Shown: in pieces, positions 6,868-15,315 of the stretch
Numbering within the stretch: position 1 is the stretch's first letter
Layout of the letters: every line of letters starts with the position of its first letter
Position numbers and translations under genes: made by a program
Source of the DNA: an uncultured Akkermansia sp.
GTDB taxonomy: Bacteria; Verrucomicrobiota; Verrucomicrobiia; Verrucomicrobiales; Akkermansiaceae
NCBI GenBank assembly: GCA_947626545.1
Contig: CANQSS010000006.1
Coordinates: 1 to 64,000, forward strand
Direction: 5' to 3'
DNA: 64,000 bases
Notes under the pieces: model-generated
Databases searched by the model: none
Told to the model about the DNA's origin: nothing
Seen by the model: the letters and a program-made list of their open reading frames with translations, nothing else

Positions 6868-7736
6868 CCCCCGTTTACCTTTCCATTGCCGGATCAGATT
6901 GCTCGGCCGGCGCGGGCATCCAGGCGGATATCAAGACGGGGTTTGCACTGGGGTGCTACCCGCTGAGCGCTGTCACTTGCGTGGTGAGTGAGACGCCGGG
7001 GCATGTGGCGGGCATCGTGCCGATTTCTCCGGAGATGGTCGCGAGTCAAATTCGCGAGTGCCTGCGCGCGTTTCCCGTGGCGGCCGTCAAGACCGGTATG
7101 CTCTACAGTGCCGAGATTCTTCGCGCCGCCGTCGATGAACTTCCGCCGAACATCCCCATCGTGGTGGACCCCGTCATGATTGCCACGGCAGGAGACTCCC
7201 TCATGCTGGATGAGACCCTGGCGGCTTACGAGGAGATGCTCTTCCCGCGCGCTACCCTCATCACTCCCAATCTTGACGAACTCGTCGCCCTCTGCCGACG
7301 TACCGAGGCTCCGCGCACGGTGGATGAGCTGGCCGACGCCGCCCTGGAACTCTCCCGCACCTATGACTGCGCCATCCTGGCCAAGGGCGGACACCTCCCC
7401 GGCGACACCTGCACCGACATCCTCGCCCTCGCGCGCGCGCGCGCGCGCTGTGTGGCTTTTCTCCACCCCCGCACCACCGGCATTTCCACCCACGGCACAG
7501 GCTGCACCCTCTCATCGGCCATCACGGCGTTTTTGGCCAAGGGGGCAGAGCTCACGGAGGCTGTTGGAGCCGCACTCGACTACACTTCGCGAGCCATCGC
7601 TTCTTCCCACCGCTGGGAACCAAACCTATTTGCGTTGAGACACAACGCAAATGATGTACGAAGTACGACGTACGATTTGGATTATAGCGCGCCAGAGGCG
7701 CGGAAAATGCGGAGCGTAAGCGGAGGGGGAGGGTAG
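6864..7736 (+). CDS. thiD: Hydroxymethylpyrimidine/phosphomethylpyrimidine kinase, C-terminus rewritten by a repeat element
   Basis: Phosphorylates HMP and HMP-P in thiamine synthesis. Ribokinase-fold hallmarks: AGSDCSAGAGIQADIKT at the N-terminus, VVDPVMIATAG in the middle and TTGISTHGTGCTLSSAI with the catalytic GTGC motif near residue 210. The ATG at 6864 overlaps the gatA stop by 4 bp. The family normally ends soon after the RAIASSHRW segment; here the frame runs on for about 30 residues through a terminal hairpin (7628-7652), heptamers and part of a repeat body before a TAG. The catalytic domain looks intact, so the enzyme is probably active with a foreign tail. Confidence 0.92.
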   Translation: MTPVYLSIAGSDCSAGAGIQADIKTGFALGCYPLSAVTCVVSETPGHVAGIVPISPEMVASQIRECLRAFPVAAVKTGMLYSAEILRAAVDELPPNIPIVVDPVMIATAGDSLMLDETLAAYEEMLFPRATLITPNLDELVALCRRTEAPRTVDELADAALELSRTYDCAILAKGGHLPGDTCTDILALARARARCVAFLHPRTTGISTHGTGCTLSSAITAFLAKGAELTEAVGAALDYTSRAIASSHRWEPNLFALRHNANDVRSTTYDLDYSAPEARKMRSVSGGGG

Positions 7737-7859
7737 AGCATGACGGGTGGTTGGTTCGAAGAGCTTGCGAATGAGGCAAAGCTGAGTCCCTGGCTTGTCT
7801 AAATCATACATCGTACGTCGTACATCGTACATGGCAACCGCATTTTCAATGCGGTTGCC
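7628..7859. repeat. Complete composite hairpin-heptamer element inserted in the 3' end of thiD
   Basis: Best full copy in the window, 232 bp. Left hairpin ATTTGCGTT-GAGACAC-AACGCAAAT (7628-7652), heptamer-like units GTACGA (7654-7676), a body of about 125 bp with a GCGCGCC-AGAGG-CGCG-like palindrome and GGTTGGTTCGAA, inverted heptamers TCGTACA (7801-7831), right hairpin GGCAACCGCATT-TTC-AATGCGGTTGCC (7833-7859). The left hairpin and body as far as 7736 are translated as the end of ThiD. Confidence 0.78.
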
Positions 7860-7870
7860 GGAGTTGGGGC

Positions 7871-7899
7871 TTGCCAGTGCGGGGAGATGATGATAGAAT
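7871..7899 (+). promoter_or_regulatory. Promoter of fabH
   Basis: TTGCCA (7871-7876), 17-nt spacer, TAGAAT (7894-7899). It begins 11 bp after the right hairpin of the repeat element. The leader to the fabH ATG would be about 43 nt. Confidence 0.55.
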
Positions 7900-7948
7900 A
7901 GATGACCCCTTGGTGGGGGGCGTGACTGCCCTGACCCAATAAAACGAC

Positions 7949-8965
7949 ATGAATGACTTGACAAAACCCTTTAAGAGGCTGCCAGTGGCACTCATCGGAA
8001 CAGGTTCGTACGTGCCTGAGCACCGGTTGACTAATTCGGATCTCGAAAAGATGGTGGACACATCCAATGAGTGGATTGTGGAACGGACGGGAATACGCGA
8101 GCGACGCATAGCAGCCCCGGATGAGAAGCCGAGTGATATGGCGACGCATGCCGCCCGCAAGGCGATGGAGGCAGCCGGGGTGACAGCGGAGGAGATCGAT
8201 TTGATTATCGTGGGAACCGTGACGCCGGACACCTTCACGCCATCCACGGCATGCTATGTGCAGGCGAATTTGGGAGCGGTGAACGCGGCGGCCTTTGATA
8301 TATCGGCGGCTTGTTCGAGCTTTTTGTACGCGCTCAAAACGGCGGTGCAGTTTATCGGATGCGGACAGGCACGCACGGCGCTCATCATATCCTCCGAGAA
8401 GCTCAGCCACATCGTGAACTGGGAGGATCGCTCCACCTGCGTGCTTTTCGGGGATGGGGCTGGGGCGGCGGTGTTGCGTACCGGTAGTGGAGAACCCGGG
8501 GACAGCGCGATTTTGGCATCGGATATCGGCTCTGATGGGACCCTGACGAACCTGCTGTTGGTTCCCGGCGGGGGCTCTGCCATACCGACGACCGAGGAGA
8601 ACATCCACGAGAAGCTCTACACGCTTGCGATGCGCGGCAACGAAGTGTTCCGCCATGCCGTGGCGCACATGAAGGACTCGGCGCTGTCTCTGCTTCGCCG
8701 CACGGGCATCAAGCCGGAGGATATTTCGCTGGTCATCCCGCACCAGGCGAATTTGCGCATCATCAATGCCGTTACTCAGCGCCTCGGTATCCCGCCGGAG
8801 CGCGTATTCGTGAACCTGCAGAACTACGGCAACACCTCCGGTGCGGCGTGCGCCATTGCGCTGGATGAGGCGATCCGCTTCGGCCGAGCCAAGAAGGGAG
8901 ACATCGTGCTGATGGTCACTTTCGGCGCCGGACTCACTTGGAGTTCAGCGGCCATCAGACTGTAG
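7949..8965 (+). CDS. fabH: Beta-ketoacyl-ACP synthase III
   Basis: Starts fatty-acid synthesis by condensing an acyl-CoA with malonyl-ACP. The Cys-His-Asn triad is complete: Cys122 in DISAACSSF, His265 in IPHQANLR and Asn295 in NYGNTSGA. At 338 aa it is slightly longer than the family average because of about ten extra N-terminal residues. It stands alone here rather than in a fab cluster. Its TAG stop is the first three bases of a perfect 11-bp hairpin (8963-8990) that begins the next repeat element. Confidence 0.95.
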   Translation: MNDLTKPFKRLPVALIGTGSYVPEHRLTNSDLEKMVDTSNEWIVERTGIRERRIAAPDEKPSDMATHAARKAMEAAGVTAEEIDLIIVGTVTPDTFTPSTACYVQANLGAVNAAAFDISAACSSFLYALKTAVQFIGCGQARTALIISSEKLSHIVNWEDRSTCVLFGDGAGAAVLRTGSGEPGDSAILASDIGSDGTLTNLLLVPGGGSAIPTTEENIHEKLYTLAMRGNEVFRHAVAHMKDSALSLLRRTGIKPEDISLVIPHQANLRIINAVTQRLGIPPERVFVNLQNYGNTSGAACAIALDEAIRFGRAKKGDIVLMVTFGAGLTWSSAAIRL

Positions 8966-9298
8966 TTTGTGCCGTGGGAGGCACAAACTATGTACGATGG
9001 ACGATGTACGATGTACGATTTGGAAATTCCCGCGCTTGCGCGCGAACTTGGCGAAGCAGGGGCGGGAAGTGAGTCATGAAGCCGTGCACGGACGTGGTTA
9101 CAAAGGGGCGGTGGCAGACGGGGGATGCCTATGTACGATGTGCGACGTACGATGTACGATTTGGATTATAGCGCGCCAAAGGCGCGGGCTATGCAAAGCC
9201 AGGTTCACAGTTTGGCTGAATCGTACCTCGTACACAGGCAACCGCGTTTTCTAATGCTTTTGCCTTGTATTCTTCCCCCGGTTGACTGCGGGAAGAAA
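8963..9298. repeat. Tandem composite elements starting on the fabH stop codon
   Basis: Hairpin TAGTTTGTGCC-GTGGGA-GGCACAAACTA (8963-8990), heptamers (8991-9018), a body (9019-9112) with a CCCGCGCTTGCGCGCG palindrome, an inner GGCA...TGCC hairpin (9113-9129), heptamers (9131-9160), a second shorter body, inverted heptamers and a decayed right hairpin (9238-9266). No gene seen. Confidence 0.78.
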
Positions 9299-10552
9299 TT
9301 ATTCCAAAATGGAGTCCGGATGGAGGAGGAAGTTTTTGAGTGAGAGGATAAGCACACCGGAATCGTCGTAATGAGGGAGAGAGGCGTCCGGAGTGATGAG
9401 AATTTTTTTGAAGGAATCGCGGACGGCGAGGAGAGGACGTTCTTCCTGCTCGCGTTTTTCGCGCGTGGGGATGGCGGAGGCGGATTGGATGTAGTAACGT
9501 TTGCTGCCGAAATTGGCGACGAAATCGACTTCAATTTTTTTTCGAGCATAGGTCATGTTGCTCGTTTTTTCGACGATGTCAATGTTCCCGACATCCACCT
9601 GGTACCCGTGCATGACCAGTTCATTGTAGATCACATTTTCCATGGCGTGACCTTCCTCAATTTGGCGAAAATTCAATCGAGCATTGCGAAGACCGATATC
9701 GGTGAAGTAGTACTTGGAAGGAGTGCTGATGTAACGATTACCCTTGATATCATAGCGCATGGCGCGGCTGATGATAAAAGCGTTCTGGAGGTAATTCAAA
9801 TAGAGGCTGATGGTAGGCTCCGAGAGATTGACTTTCTTCACACTGCGAAAGGAGTTCGCCAACTTTCGGGGATTGAGCAAAGCGCCGATACCGGAAGCTG
9901 TGATATCGAGCAACTCTTCAAGTTCGTCATTGTTTTTGATATGATTGCGTTCAATGATGTCCTTGAGATAAGTTTCACGGAAGAGGTTGTGCAGATACTC
10001 GGCTTTATCTTTTTCGCTTTTGTAGATGAAAAGCTGAGGCATGCCGCCGTACAACCTGTATTCTTCCCACGCGTTTGACCACTCTCCACCTCTCGCCGCG
10101 AAGAACTCTGCGAAGTTCAGGGGGAAAACGCGGATTTCATCCCCACGTCCACGGAATTCCGTAACGACATCCGTTGACAAAAATTTCGAGTTGCTGCCCG
10201 TCACGTAAACATCGAGATTGTCCGTACGCAGCAGCGAGTTGAGGACGCTTTCAAAATCACTCATCATTTGGACTTCATCGAGCAGCAGGTAGTGCATCCC
10301 GGAGTCCTGAACACGGGACTTGACGTAGTTGTAGAACACGTGAGGATCACGGAATTCGGCATCCTCAATGCCATCCAGCGCTACCGTGATGATATGCGAT
10401 TGATCGACCCCCATTTCTTCGAGTTTACGGCGGAATAAGGTGTAGAGCAAATAGGACTTCCCGCACCGTCGAATGCCACTCACGATTTTGATCGTTTTGT
10501 TGTGCATTCGGTCCACGAGCTTTTTCAAATAGTAATCGCGAGCAATTTGCAT
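9299..10552 (-). CDS. AAA-family ATPase with DUF4143 domain
   Basis: A 417-aa ATP-binding protein of the AAA_14/DUF4143 group, common in anaerobes and archaea, usually without a known role. Walker A is GIRRCGKS (residues 26-33), Walker B is HYLLLDEVQ, sensor region VYVTGSNSKFLS; the C-terminal DUF4143 part contains the nuclease-like EVDFVANFGSKRYYIQ strand pattern. Start set at Met 10552 because family members begin close to the Walker A; the longer frame to 10672 adds an untypical 40 residues. The gene is more AT-rich than its neighbours and is flanked on both sides by repeat elements, which suggests acquisition by transfer. Confidence 0.82.
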   Translation of the reverse strand: MQIARDYYLKKLVDRMHNKTIKIVSGIRRCGKSYLLYTLFRRKLEEMGVDQSHIITVALDGIEDAEFRDPHVFYNYVKSRVQDSGMHYLLLDEVQMMSDFESVLNSLLRTDNLDVYVTGSNSKFLSTDVVTEFRGRGDEIRVFPLNFAEFFAARGGEWSNAWEEYRLYGGMPQLFIYKSEKDKAEYLHNLFRETYLKDIIERNHIKNNDELEELLDITASGIGALLNPRKLANSFRSVKKVNLSEPTISLYLNYLQNAFIISRAMRYDIKGNRYISTPSKYYFTDIGLRNARLNFRQIEEGHAMENVIYNELVMHGYQVDVGNIDIVEKTSNMTYARKKIEVDFVANFGSKRYYIQSASAIPTREKREQEERPLLAVRDSFKKILITPDASLPHYDDSGVLILSLKNFLLHPDSILE

Positions 10553-10991
10553 GGAGGATTGATGAAGGTTGATCGTGTCGGCGTTGCACGGATTTCCCGC
10601 AGGCGCTACGTACGGAGTTGCGAGATGGAGCCACGCCTCTAAGACGCTACACGTATTTCTCGTGTGTTTCAAGTCTTATTTTATATTTTTGACAAATTTT
10701 ACAAAAATATAAAACGAAAGAGGAGTCGGCAGACGGGGGATGCCTATGTACGATGTACGATGTACGATTTGGGAAGTTCGCGCGCGTTGCGCGGGATTTG
10801 GCAGAGCAAGTGCGGACGGGATGTGATGGAACCGTGCGCGGGGGCGGTTAGAAAGGGGCGGGGGCGCCTGTCGGCGCCTATGTACGATGGACGATGTACG
10901 ATGTACGATTTGAAATAATGCGCAGCAGAGCTGCGGAGGGTGGAGGCGCCTGTGTACGATTTGGGAAATTTTGTTGGGAGGGGTGTGGAAT
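10553..10991. repeat. Repeat elements between the DUF4143 ATPase and the EamA gene
   Basis: After an AT-rich stretch (10670-10720) comes a plus-oriented unit: a GGCA...TGCC hairpin with heptamers (10732-10767), a body (10768-10860), a GGCGCC-TGTC-GGCGCC hairpin (10864-10879), heptamers to 10911, then fragments of further units to 10970. No gene seen. Confidence 0.75.
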
Positions 10992-11930
10992 TTATGCGCT
11001 TTTCTGCTTGTGGCGACCGCGGTGGCGGTTGTTGATGAGCACAAGGCTGGCTATGATGATGACCAAGCCGAGCCATTGGGCGGGCAGAATCTTTTCTCCG
11101 CCGAAACAGGCTCCCAGCAGGATAGCGATGAGGGGATTGGCGTAGGCATGGGTAGCGACCTCCGTGGCGGGGCGTATCTTAAGCAACCACACGTAGCTGG
11201 TGTATGCGCAGATGGAGCCGAAGAGAACAAGGTAGGCCACATGTGCCCACCCTTGCCAAGGGATGGCGCACCAGTGCGTATCGACCAGTTCCCCGGAGCA
11301 GGCGGCCACGATGAGGAAGGCGAGGCCGGCGGCGAACATCTGCCACCCCGTGCCGCTCCAAGCATTCACGCCTTCCGTAGCAGATGCATGGTATTTGATG
11401 AAGAGGGAACCGAGGGACCATGCAATCATCCCGCCAAGGAAAATGAGTACGCCGATATCGCCTTGACTGTCCGGCAAGGTCAGCTCGTGCAGATAGAGCA
11501 GAACCACACCGGCCAGCCCGCCTATCAGCCCCAGAGGAACGCGGTAGTTGCGGAAATTGTAGCGCCAGCGCCTTACGTTGAAAAGGGTCGTCCAGATCAT
11601 GGTGGATGCGGCCAGCACGGCCTCCAGACTGCTGGAGATGTATTTCTGCGCCAGCATGATGGCCGTCATGTCGGCAAAGAGCATGATCATGCCGCACGGC
11701 ACGGAGATGCGCATCATCGCGCTGTCGAAGACCCGCTCGCCCCGGCTTTTGGCGTAGAGCAACAGAAGAAGGCCGGCGGCGGTAAAGCGTACCCCGCCCA
11801 GGACGTAGGCAGGAAAGAAGCGCAGAGCCTCACCGATGAAAAAATAGGTAGACCCCCACACCACGTAGATCATGAAGTAGGCTGTCCCTATTGCAGCGCG
11901 CGGTTGTTTTGAGGAAGAATACATGTTCAT
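10992..11930 (-). CDS. EamA/DMT-family transporter
   Basis: An inner-membrane exporter-like protein of 312 aa with about ten hydrophobic helices arranged as two EamA repeats (first half about 15-150, second 165-300). The N-terminus shows VVWGSTYFFIGEALRFFP and the C-terminal half GSICAYTSYVWLLKIRPATEVATHAYANP, both typical of the RhaT/YdcZ-like drug/metabolite transporters. The substrate cannot be read from sequence. It follows a MarR-family regulator with a 4-bp overlap, so its expression is probably controlled by that regulator. Confidence 0.9.
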   Translation of the reverse strand: MNMYSSSKQPRAAIGTAYFMIYVVWGSTYFFIGEALRFFPAYVLGGVRFTAAGLLLLLYAKSRGERVFDSAMMRISVPCGMIMLFADMTAIMLAQKYISSSLEAVLAASTMIWTTLFNVRRWRYNFRNYRVPLGLIGGLAGVVLLYLHELTLPDSQGDIGVLIFLGGMIAWSLGSLFIKYHASATEGVNAWSGTGWQMFAAGLAFLIVAACSGELVDTHWCAIPWQGWAHVAYLVLFGSICAYTSYVWLLKIRPATEVATHAYANPLIAILLGACFGGEKILPAQWLGLVIIIASLVLINNRHRGRHKQKSA

Positions 11931-12424
11931 TTCTGACTTGAGCTCATCCGCCTTCCGTGTCGATTGGCGCTTTTGCGGCTGAATTTTTTGACCACTTTCT
12001 GCAGTGTGCGCAGCTCGGATTTGTTGAGCCGCTGCGCTAACTCGCTCATGTACCCGAGCAGCGAGGCATTGCAGGACAGGAACTCACTCTCCCCCTCAGC
12101 GGTGAGCGTAATGCGCACGGCTCGTTTGTCTTGTAAGGCCTGAGCCCGTTGCAATAGCTGCTTTTGCACCATGTGATCCACCATGGCGGACGTCGCCGAC
12201 ATCGCCATGTTCAAATGCTGGGCAAGCGTCTTGAGCGATATGCCCTCAGGCTCCTGAGAAGTGAGCTCTTTGACGAAGATGAGCACCATGTTTTGTCGAG
12301 CAGAGAGCCCGACGAGCCGGCCACTTCCGCGCGCGACCCCGCTTTGAAACGCTTTTCGCCGCTCTGCATCCAGCTGCGTAAGTACCTTGTACAACTGCAA
12401 CCCCTCCTCCGTGTACTGTTTCAT
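11927..12424 (-). CDS. MarR-family transcriptional regulator
   Basis: A 165-aa winged-helix regulator. The recognition region reads ISLKTLAQHLNMAMSATSAMVDHMVQK and the wing follows as LLQRAQALQDKRAVRITLTAEG, the DxR motif of MarR proteins (here DKRA). First gene of a two-gene operon with the EamA transporter; the usual logic would be autorepression relieved by a small molecule that the transporter exports. The C-terminus is basic (KFSRKSANRHGRR). The ATG lies 13 nt after the -10 box. Confidence 0.9.
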   Translation of the reverse strand: MKQYTEEGLQLYKVLTQLDAERRKAFQSGVARGSGRLVGLSARQNMVLIFVKELTSQEPEGISLKTLAQHLNMAMSATSAMVDHMVQKQLLQRAQALQDKRAVRITLTAEGESEFLSCNASLLGYMSELAQRLNKSELRTLQKVVKKFSRKSANRHGRRMSSSQK

Positions 12425-12437
12425 ATTCGCGACTGTT

Positions 12438-12465
12438 ACCCTATCAAATTATTGAGAAAAGTCAA
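12438..12465 (-). promoter_or_regulatory. Promoter of the marR-eamA operon
   Basis: Minus strand: TTGACT (12465-12460), 16-nt spacer, TAGGGT (12443-12438), ATG at 12424. The -35 directly abuts a GCAAACGC/GCGTTTGC repeat hairpin (12466-12484). The -10 is weak. Confidence 0.45.
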
Positions 12466-12820
12466 GCAAACGCGGAGCGTTTGCTATGTACGATTTACGA
12501 TTTACGATTTACGATTTGGAAAGTTCGCGCGCGTTGCGCGGGGAGAGCGGAGAGGAAGCAACGCGGAATTTTGAAAGCCGTGCGCGGGAGTGGTTAGAAA
12601 GGGACGGAGGCAGACGGGGTCTGCTTATGTACGATTTGGAATAATGCGCAGCGGGCGGTAAGTGCGGATGGACAAAGGCGCAGCCTTTGTCCGCAGGGCG
12701 GACCGCCGATGAGGTGGCGGTGAGTCAATTTGGGAAATAAGCGCGCTTGCGTGCGGGTGTGGTGGAGAGGGGGATGGACCGGCAAATGGGTTGAAAATGC
12801 AGATGCGTGGAATCTCGCGC
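12466..12820. repeat. Repeat elements between marR and serS
   Basis: Hairpin GCAAACGC-GGA-GCGTTTGC (12466-12484), TTTACGA heptamers (12485-12517), a body (12518-12604), a GGCAGAC...GTCTGC hairpin (12609-12624), a hairpin module at 12654-12740 whose ACCGCC/GGCGGT stem is followed by GAGTCAA, and a body fragment to about 12800. No gene seen. Confidence 0.75.
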
Positions 12821-12849
12821 TTGAAAAGTGGGTAGATTTGGCGTAGAAT
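12821..12849 (+). promoter_or_regulatory. Promoter of serS, nearly leaderless
   Basis: TTGAAA (12821-12826), 17-nt spacer, TAGAAT (12844-12849), nine bases, ATG at 12859. Predicted leader 0-3 nt. Confidence 0.65.
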
Positions 12850-12858
12850 GACCGCGTT

Positions 12859-14142
12859 ATGTTGGATATACGAGTCATCCGAGAGAACCCGGAGTATGTG
12901 AAGGAACGGGTGAAACTGCGCGGCGGTGAGCATTGGAAGCTTGTGGATCGCGTGATCGAGTGCGATGAAAAGCGCCGCAAAATTGAGACGGAGAAGCAAG
13001 CTCTCTCGCAGGAGCGAAACAGTTCTTCCAAAAAGATCGGCGCGTTGATGAAGGAGGGCAAGACCGAGGAAGCCCGCATGCTCAAAGAACGGATGGGGGA
13101 AGTGGGGGATCGTCTGCGCGAGCTGGAGGCCGCGGCGGCGGAAGCCTCCGGAGAACAGGAACAGCTGCTGCTTGCCATCCCGAATATGCCGCACGACGGC
13201 GCCCCCGTGGGAGCGGACGAGACCGCCAATCCGGTGCTGCGCACATGGGGCGAGAAACCGCAGATTGCAGAACCGCGCGACCATGTTCAGCTGGGCACGG
13301 CGCTCGGCTTGCTGGACTTTGAAGCGGCGGCGCGCATATCGGGCTCCGGATTTATCGTCTACCGCGGGTTGGGGGCGCGGTTGGAACGAGCCCTCGTGAA
13401 CTTCCTGCTTGAAACGCAGACGATGGAGAACGGTTACCAGGAGATGGGGGTGCCATTTATGGTGAAGCGCGAATGTATGGTGGGCACGGGGCAGCTTCCC
13501 AAGTTTGAGGAAGACATGTATGGGTTGGAGGGAAACAGCATGTTTAATGTGCCCACCGCCGAAGTGCCGGTGACCAACCTGTACCGGGAGCAAATCCTGC
13601 GCGAGAGTGATCTTCCCATCAAAATGACCGCCTACACGCCTTGCTACAGGCGAGAAGCCGGCTCTGCAGGGCGCGAGAACAAGGGCATGATCCGCGTACA
13701 TCAGTTTGACAAGGTGGAGCTGGTCACCATCTGCCGCCCGGAGGAAGGATTCCGGATCCTGGAGGAGCTCACCGGACACGCGGAGAGCATTCTGCAGAAG
13801 CTCGGGCTGCACTACCGCGTTATTGAGCTGTGCACGGGGGACGTCGGATTCTCCTCCGCCAAGACTTACGATATTGAGGTGTGGGCGCCGGGGCAGGGCA
13901 AGTACTTGGAGGTGTCCAGCTGCTCCTGCTTCACGGATTACCAGGCGCGCCGCATGAAACTGCGCTACAAGGACGCTGAAGGGCGCATGCGCGTGCCCTA
14001 CACGCTGAACGGATCCGGCACGGCGCTGCCGCGTCTTTACGTGGCTCTGCTGGAGCAGAATCAGCAGCCGGATGGCTCGGTGCGCATCCCCGACGCATTG
14101 GTGCCCTTCTTCGGGCAGCAGCTCATATCCCCCGCCACCTGA
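12859..14142 (+). CDS. serS: Seryl-tRNA synthetase
   Basis: Charges tRNA(Ser) with serine. A 427-aa class II synthetase: an N-terminal coiled-coil arm (about 1-110, rich in Glu and Lys) that grips the tRNA, then the catalytic core with motif 2 CYRREAGSAGRENKGMIRVHQF and the C-terminal motif 3 LNGSGTALPRLYVALLEQNQ. Length and order are normal. It is followed by an ExbB-like gene after 22 nt, so the envelope-energy cluster may be read from the same promoter. Confidence 0.96.
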   Translation: MLDIRVIRENPEYVKERVKLRGGEHWKLVDRVIECDEKRRKIETEKQALSQERNSSSKKIGALMKEGKTEEARMLKERMGEVGDRLRELEAAAAEASGEQEQLLLAIPNMPHDGAPVGADETANPVLRTWGEKPQIAEPRDHVQLGTALGLLDFEAAARISGSGFIVYRGLGARLERALVNFLLETQTMENGYQEMGVPFMVKRECMVGTGQLPKFEEDMYGLEGNSMFNVPTAEVPVTNLYREQILRESDLPIKMTAYTPCYRREAGSAGRENKGMIRVHQFDKVELVTICRPEEGFRILEELTGHAESILQKLGLHYRVIELCTGDVGFSSAKTYDIEVWAPGQGKYLEVSSCSCFTDYQARRMKLRYKDAEGRMRVPYTLNGSGTALPRLYVALLEQNQQPDGSVRIPDALVPFFGQQLISPAT

Positions 14143-14164
14143 TTTTCCCCCAACCTCCGCAAAC

Positions 14165-14863
14165 ATGTTTGCCTACCTCCCCCTAGCTATGAGCGATGGC
14201 ATTATCGTGGCGCTGGGACCTGTCTTTTGGTTCATCGTCGTATTTGCCGTGCTGGCAGTGGCCGTGATCGCAGAGCGCTTGTTTTATTTTCACCGGGTGA
14301 ACATCAACTCCGGGGATTTCCTGCGCGGACTTTCCGCCCTGCTGCGCAGTGGGCAGTACAACGAAGCCCTGCACGAGGCGCGGCAGCTGCCCGGCCCCAT
14401 GGCACGCGTGGTGGAGGCGGTACTCACCCGACCGAAATTGGCGCGCAGCGAACTGCGGGAAATCGCTCTGGAAGCGGCTGAGCTGGAAGTGTTCCGCGTG
14501 GATCGCAACATTCGTTCACTGCTGGTGTGTGCCACGGTGATGCCCCTGCTGGGGATGCTGGGCACCATTCTGGCGCTGGTGGATTTTTACGAACAGCCGG
14601 GCATTGTGGATGGGGGGGCATCCGTGCCGCAAATCGCCTTTGCTCTGCGGCGCGCGTTGTTGGTATCGGCCACGGGCATTATTCTTGCCATTCCTTCGTA
14701 CATTTTCTACATGTATCTCGCTGCGCGCGCTCGTAAAATTGTCAACAGCATTGAGCGAGCGGGGTTGGAATGCGTCCACATTATCTGCGACGCGAGGCTC
14801 AACAAGAATGTCGTGTCCGGCGACTCCCTTGCTTCCGAGGATGAACCGGGGGACGAAGACTGA
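14165..14863 (+). CDS. MotA/TolQ/ExbB-family proton channel protein
   Basis: A 232-aa inner-membrane protein with three predicted helices (about 8-30, 115-140 and 165-190) and the ExbB signature region LLVCATVMPLLGMLGTILALV. Such proteins form a proton channel with an ExbD/TolR partner to drive work across the periplasm. The start is ATG 14165; the longer frame overlaps serS. An ExbD-like gene follows after 20 nt. The acidic C-terminal tail (SEDEPGDED) is unusual. Whether it energises TonB-, Tol- or other transport cannot be told. Confidence 0.85.
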   Translation: MFAYLPLAMSDGIIVALGPVFWFIVVFAVLAVAVIAERLFYFHRVNINSGDFLRGLSALLRSGQYNEALHEARQLPGPMARVVEAVLTRPKLARSELREIALEAAELEVFRVDRNIRSLLVCATVMPLLGMLGTILALVDFYEQPGIVDGGASVPQIAFALRRALLVSATGIILAIPSYIFYMYLAARARKIVNSIERAGLECVHIICDARLNKNVVSGDSLASEDEPGDED

Positions 14864-14883
14864 GTTCAAACTTGTACACCAGC

Positions 14884-15315
14884 ATGCGGCGCATACGTTC
14901 CAACTTGAAAGGATCCGGGTTTGCGATACTCATTGCAGCCGGGGTGAACTTGTTTGTCTTGCTCTGCATGTGCGTATTATTGACAAGCTACCGCTCGCCC
15001 AAGTATGGGGTGAACATCTCGCCGGCTTCCTCTCATTTCTCAATCGGCGCGTACGACCGGTCGCTTTCGCACATCATCACCATTTCACCCGGTGAAACGC
15101 CGCGCTATTTCCTGGAGGACCGCGAGATCCCCGGCGGATTGAACGGGCTGGACCGGCAGCTCGCCGAATGGGATTGCCACATCCCCTCCCGAGTCACCGT
15201 CATCATCGTGTGCGACGAGGCTGTGGCCGTTGGCTCGGTGCAGCAGCTTGCGGATAAAGTTCTCTCGCATGGGTTTACCTGCGCTCTCTATGGGCGTCCT
15301 TCCACTGACGAATGA
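14884..15315 (+). CDS. ExbD/TolR-like protein
   Basis: About 143 aa: a short basic N-terminus, a single membrane helix (about 12-33, FAILIAAGVNLFVLLCMCVLL) and a periplasmic domain. This is the ExbD/TolR layout, and it lies directly behind an ExbB homologue, but the expected Asp in the helix is not seen, so proton-relay function may be altered. An in-frame TTG at 14872 could add four residues. Its last codons overlap the next gene (ATGA). Divergent member, moderate confidence. Confidence 0.6.
   Translation: MRRIRSNLKGSGFAILIAAGVNLFVLLCMCVLLTSYRSPKYGVNISPASSHFSIGAYDRSLSHIITISPGETPRYFLEDREIPGGLNGLDRQLAEWDCHIPSRVTVIIVCDEAVAVGSVQQLADKVLSHGFTCALYGRPSTDE

Noticed and set aside
12625..14166. 513-codon minus-strand frame opposite serS
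   Set aside because: serS has all class II synthetase motifs on the other strand; the shadow begins in repeats.
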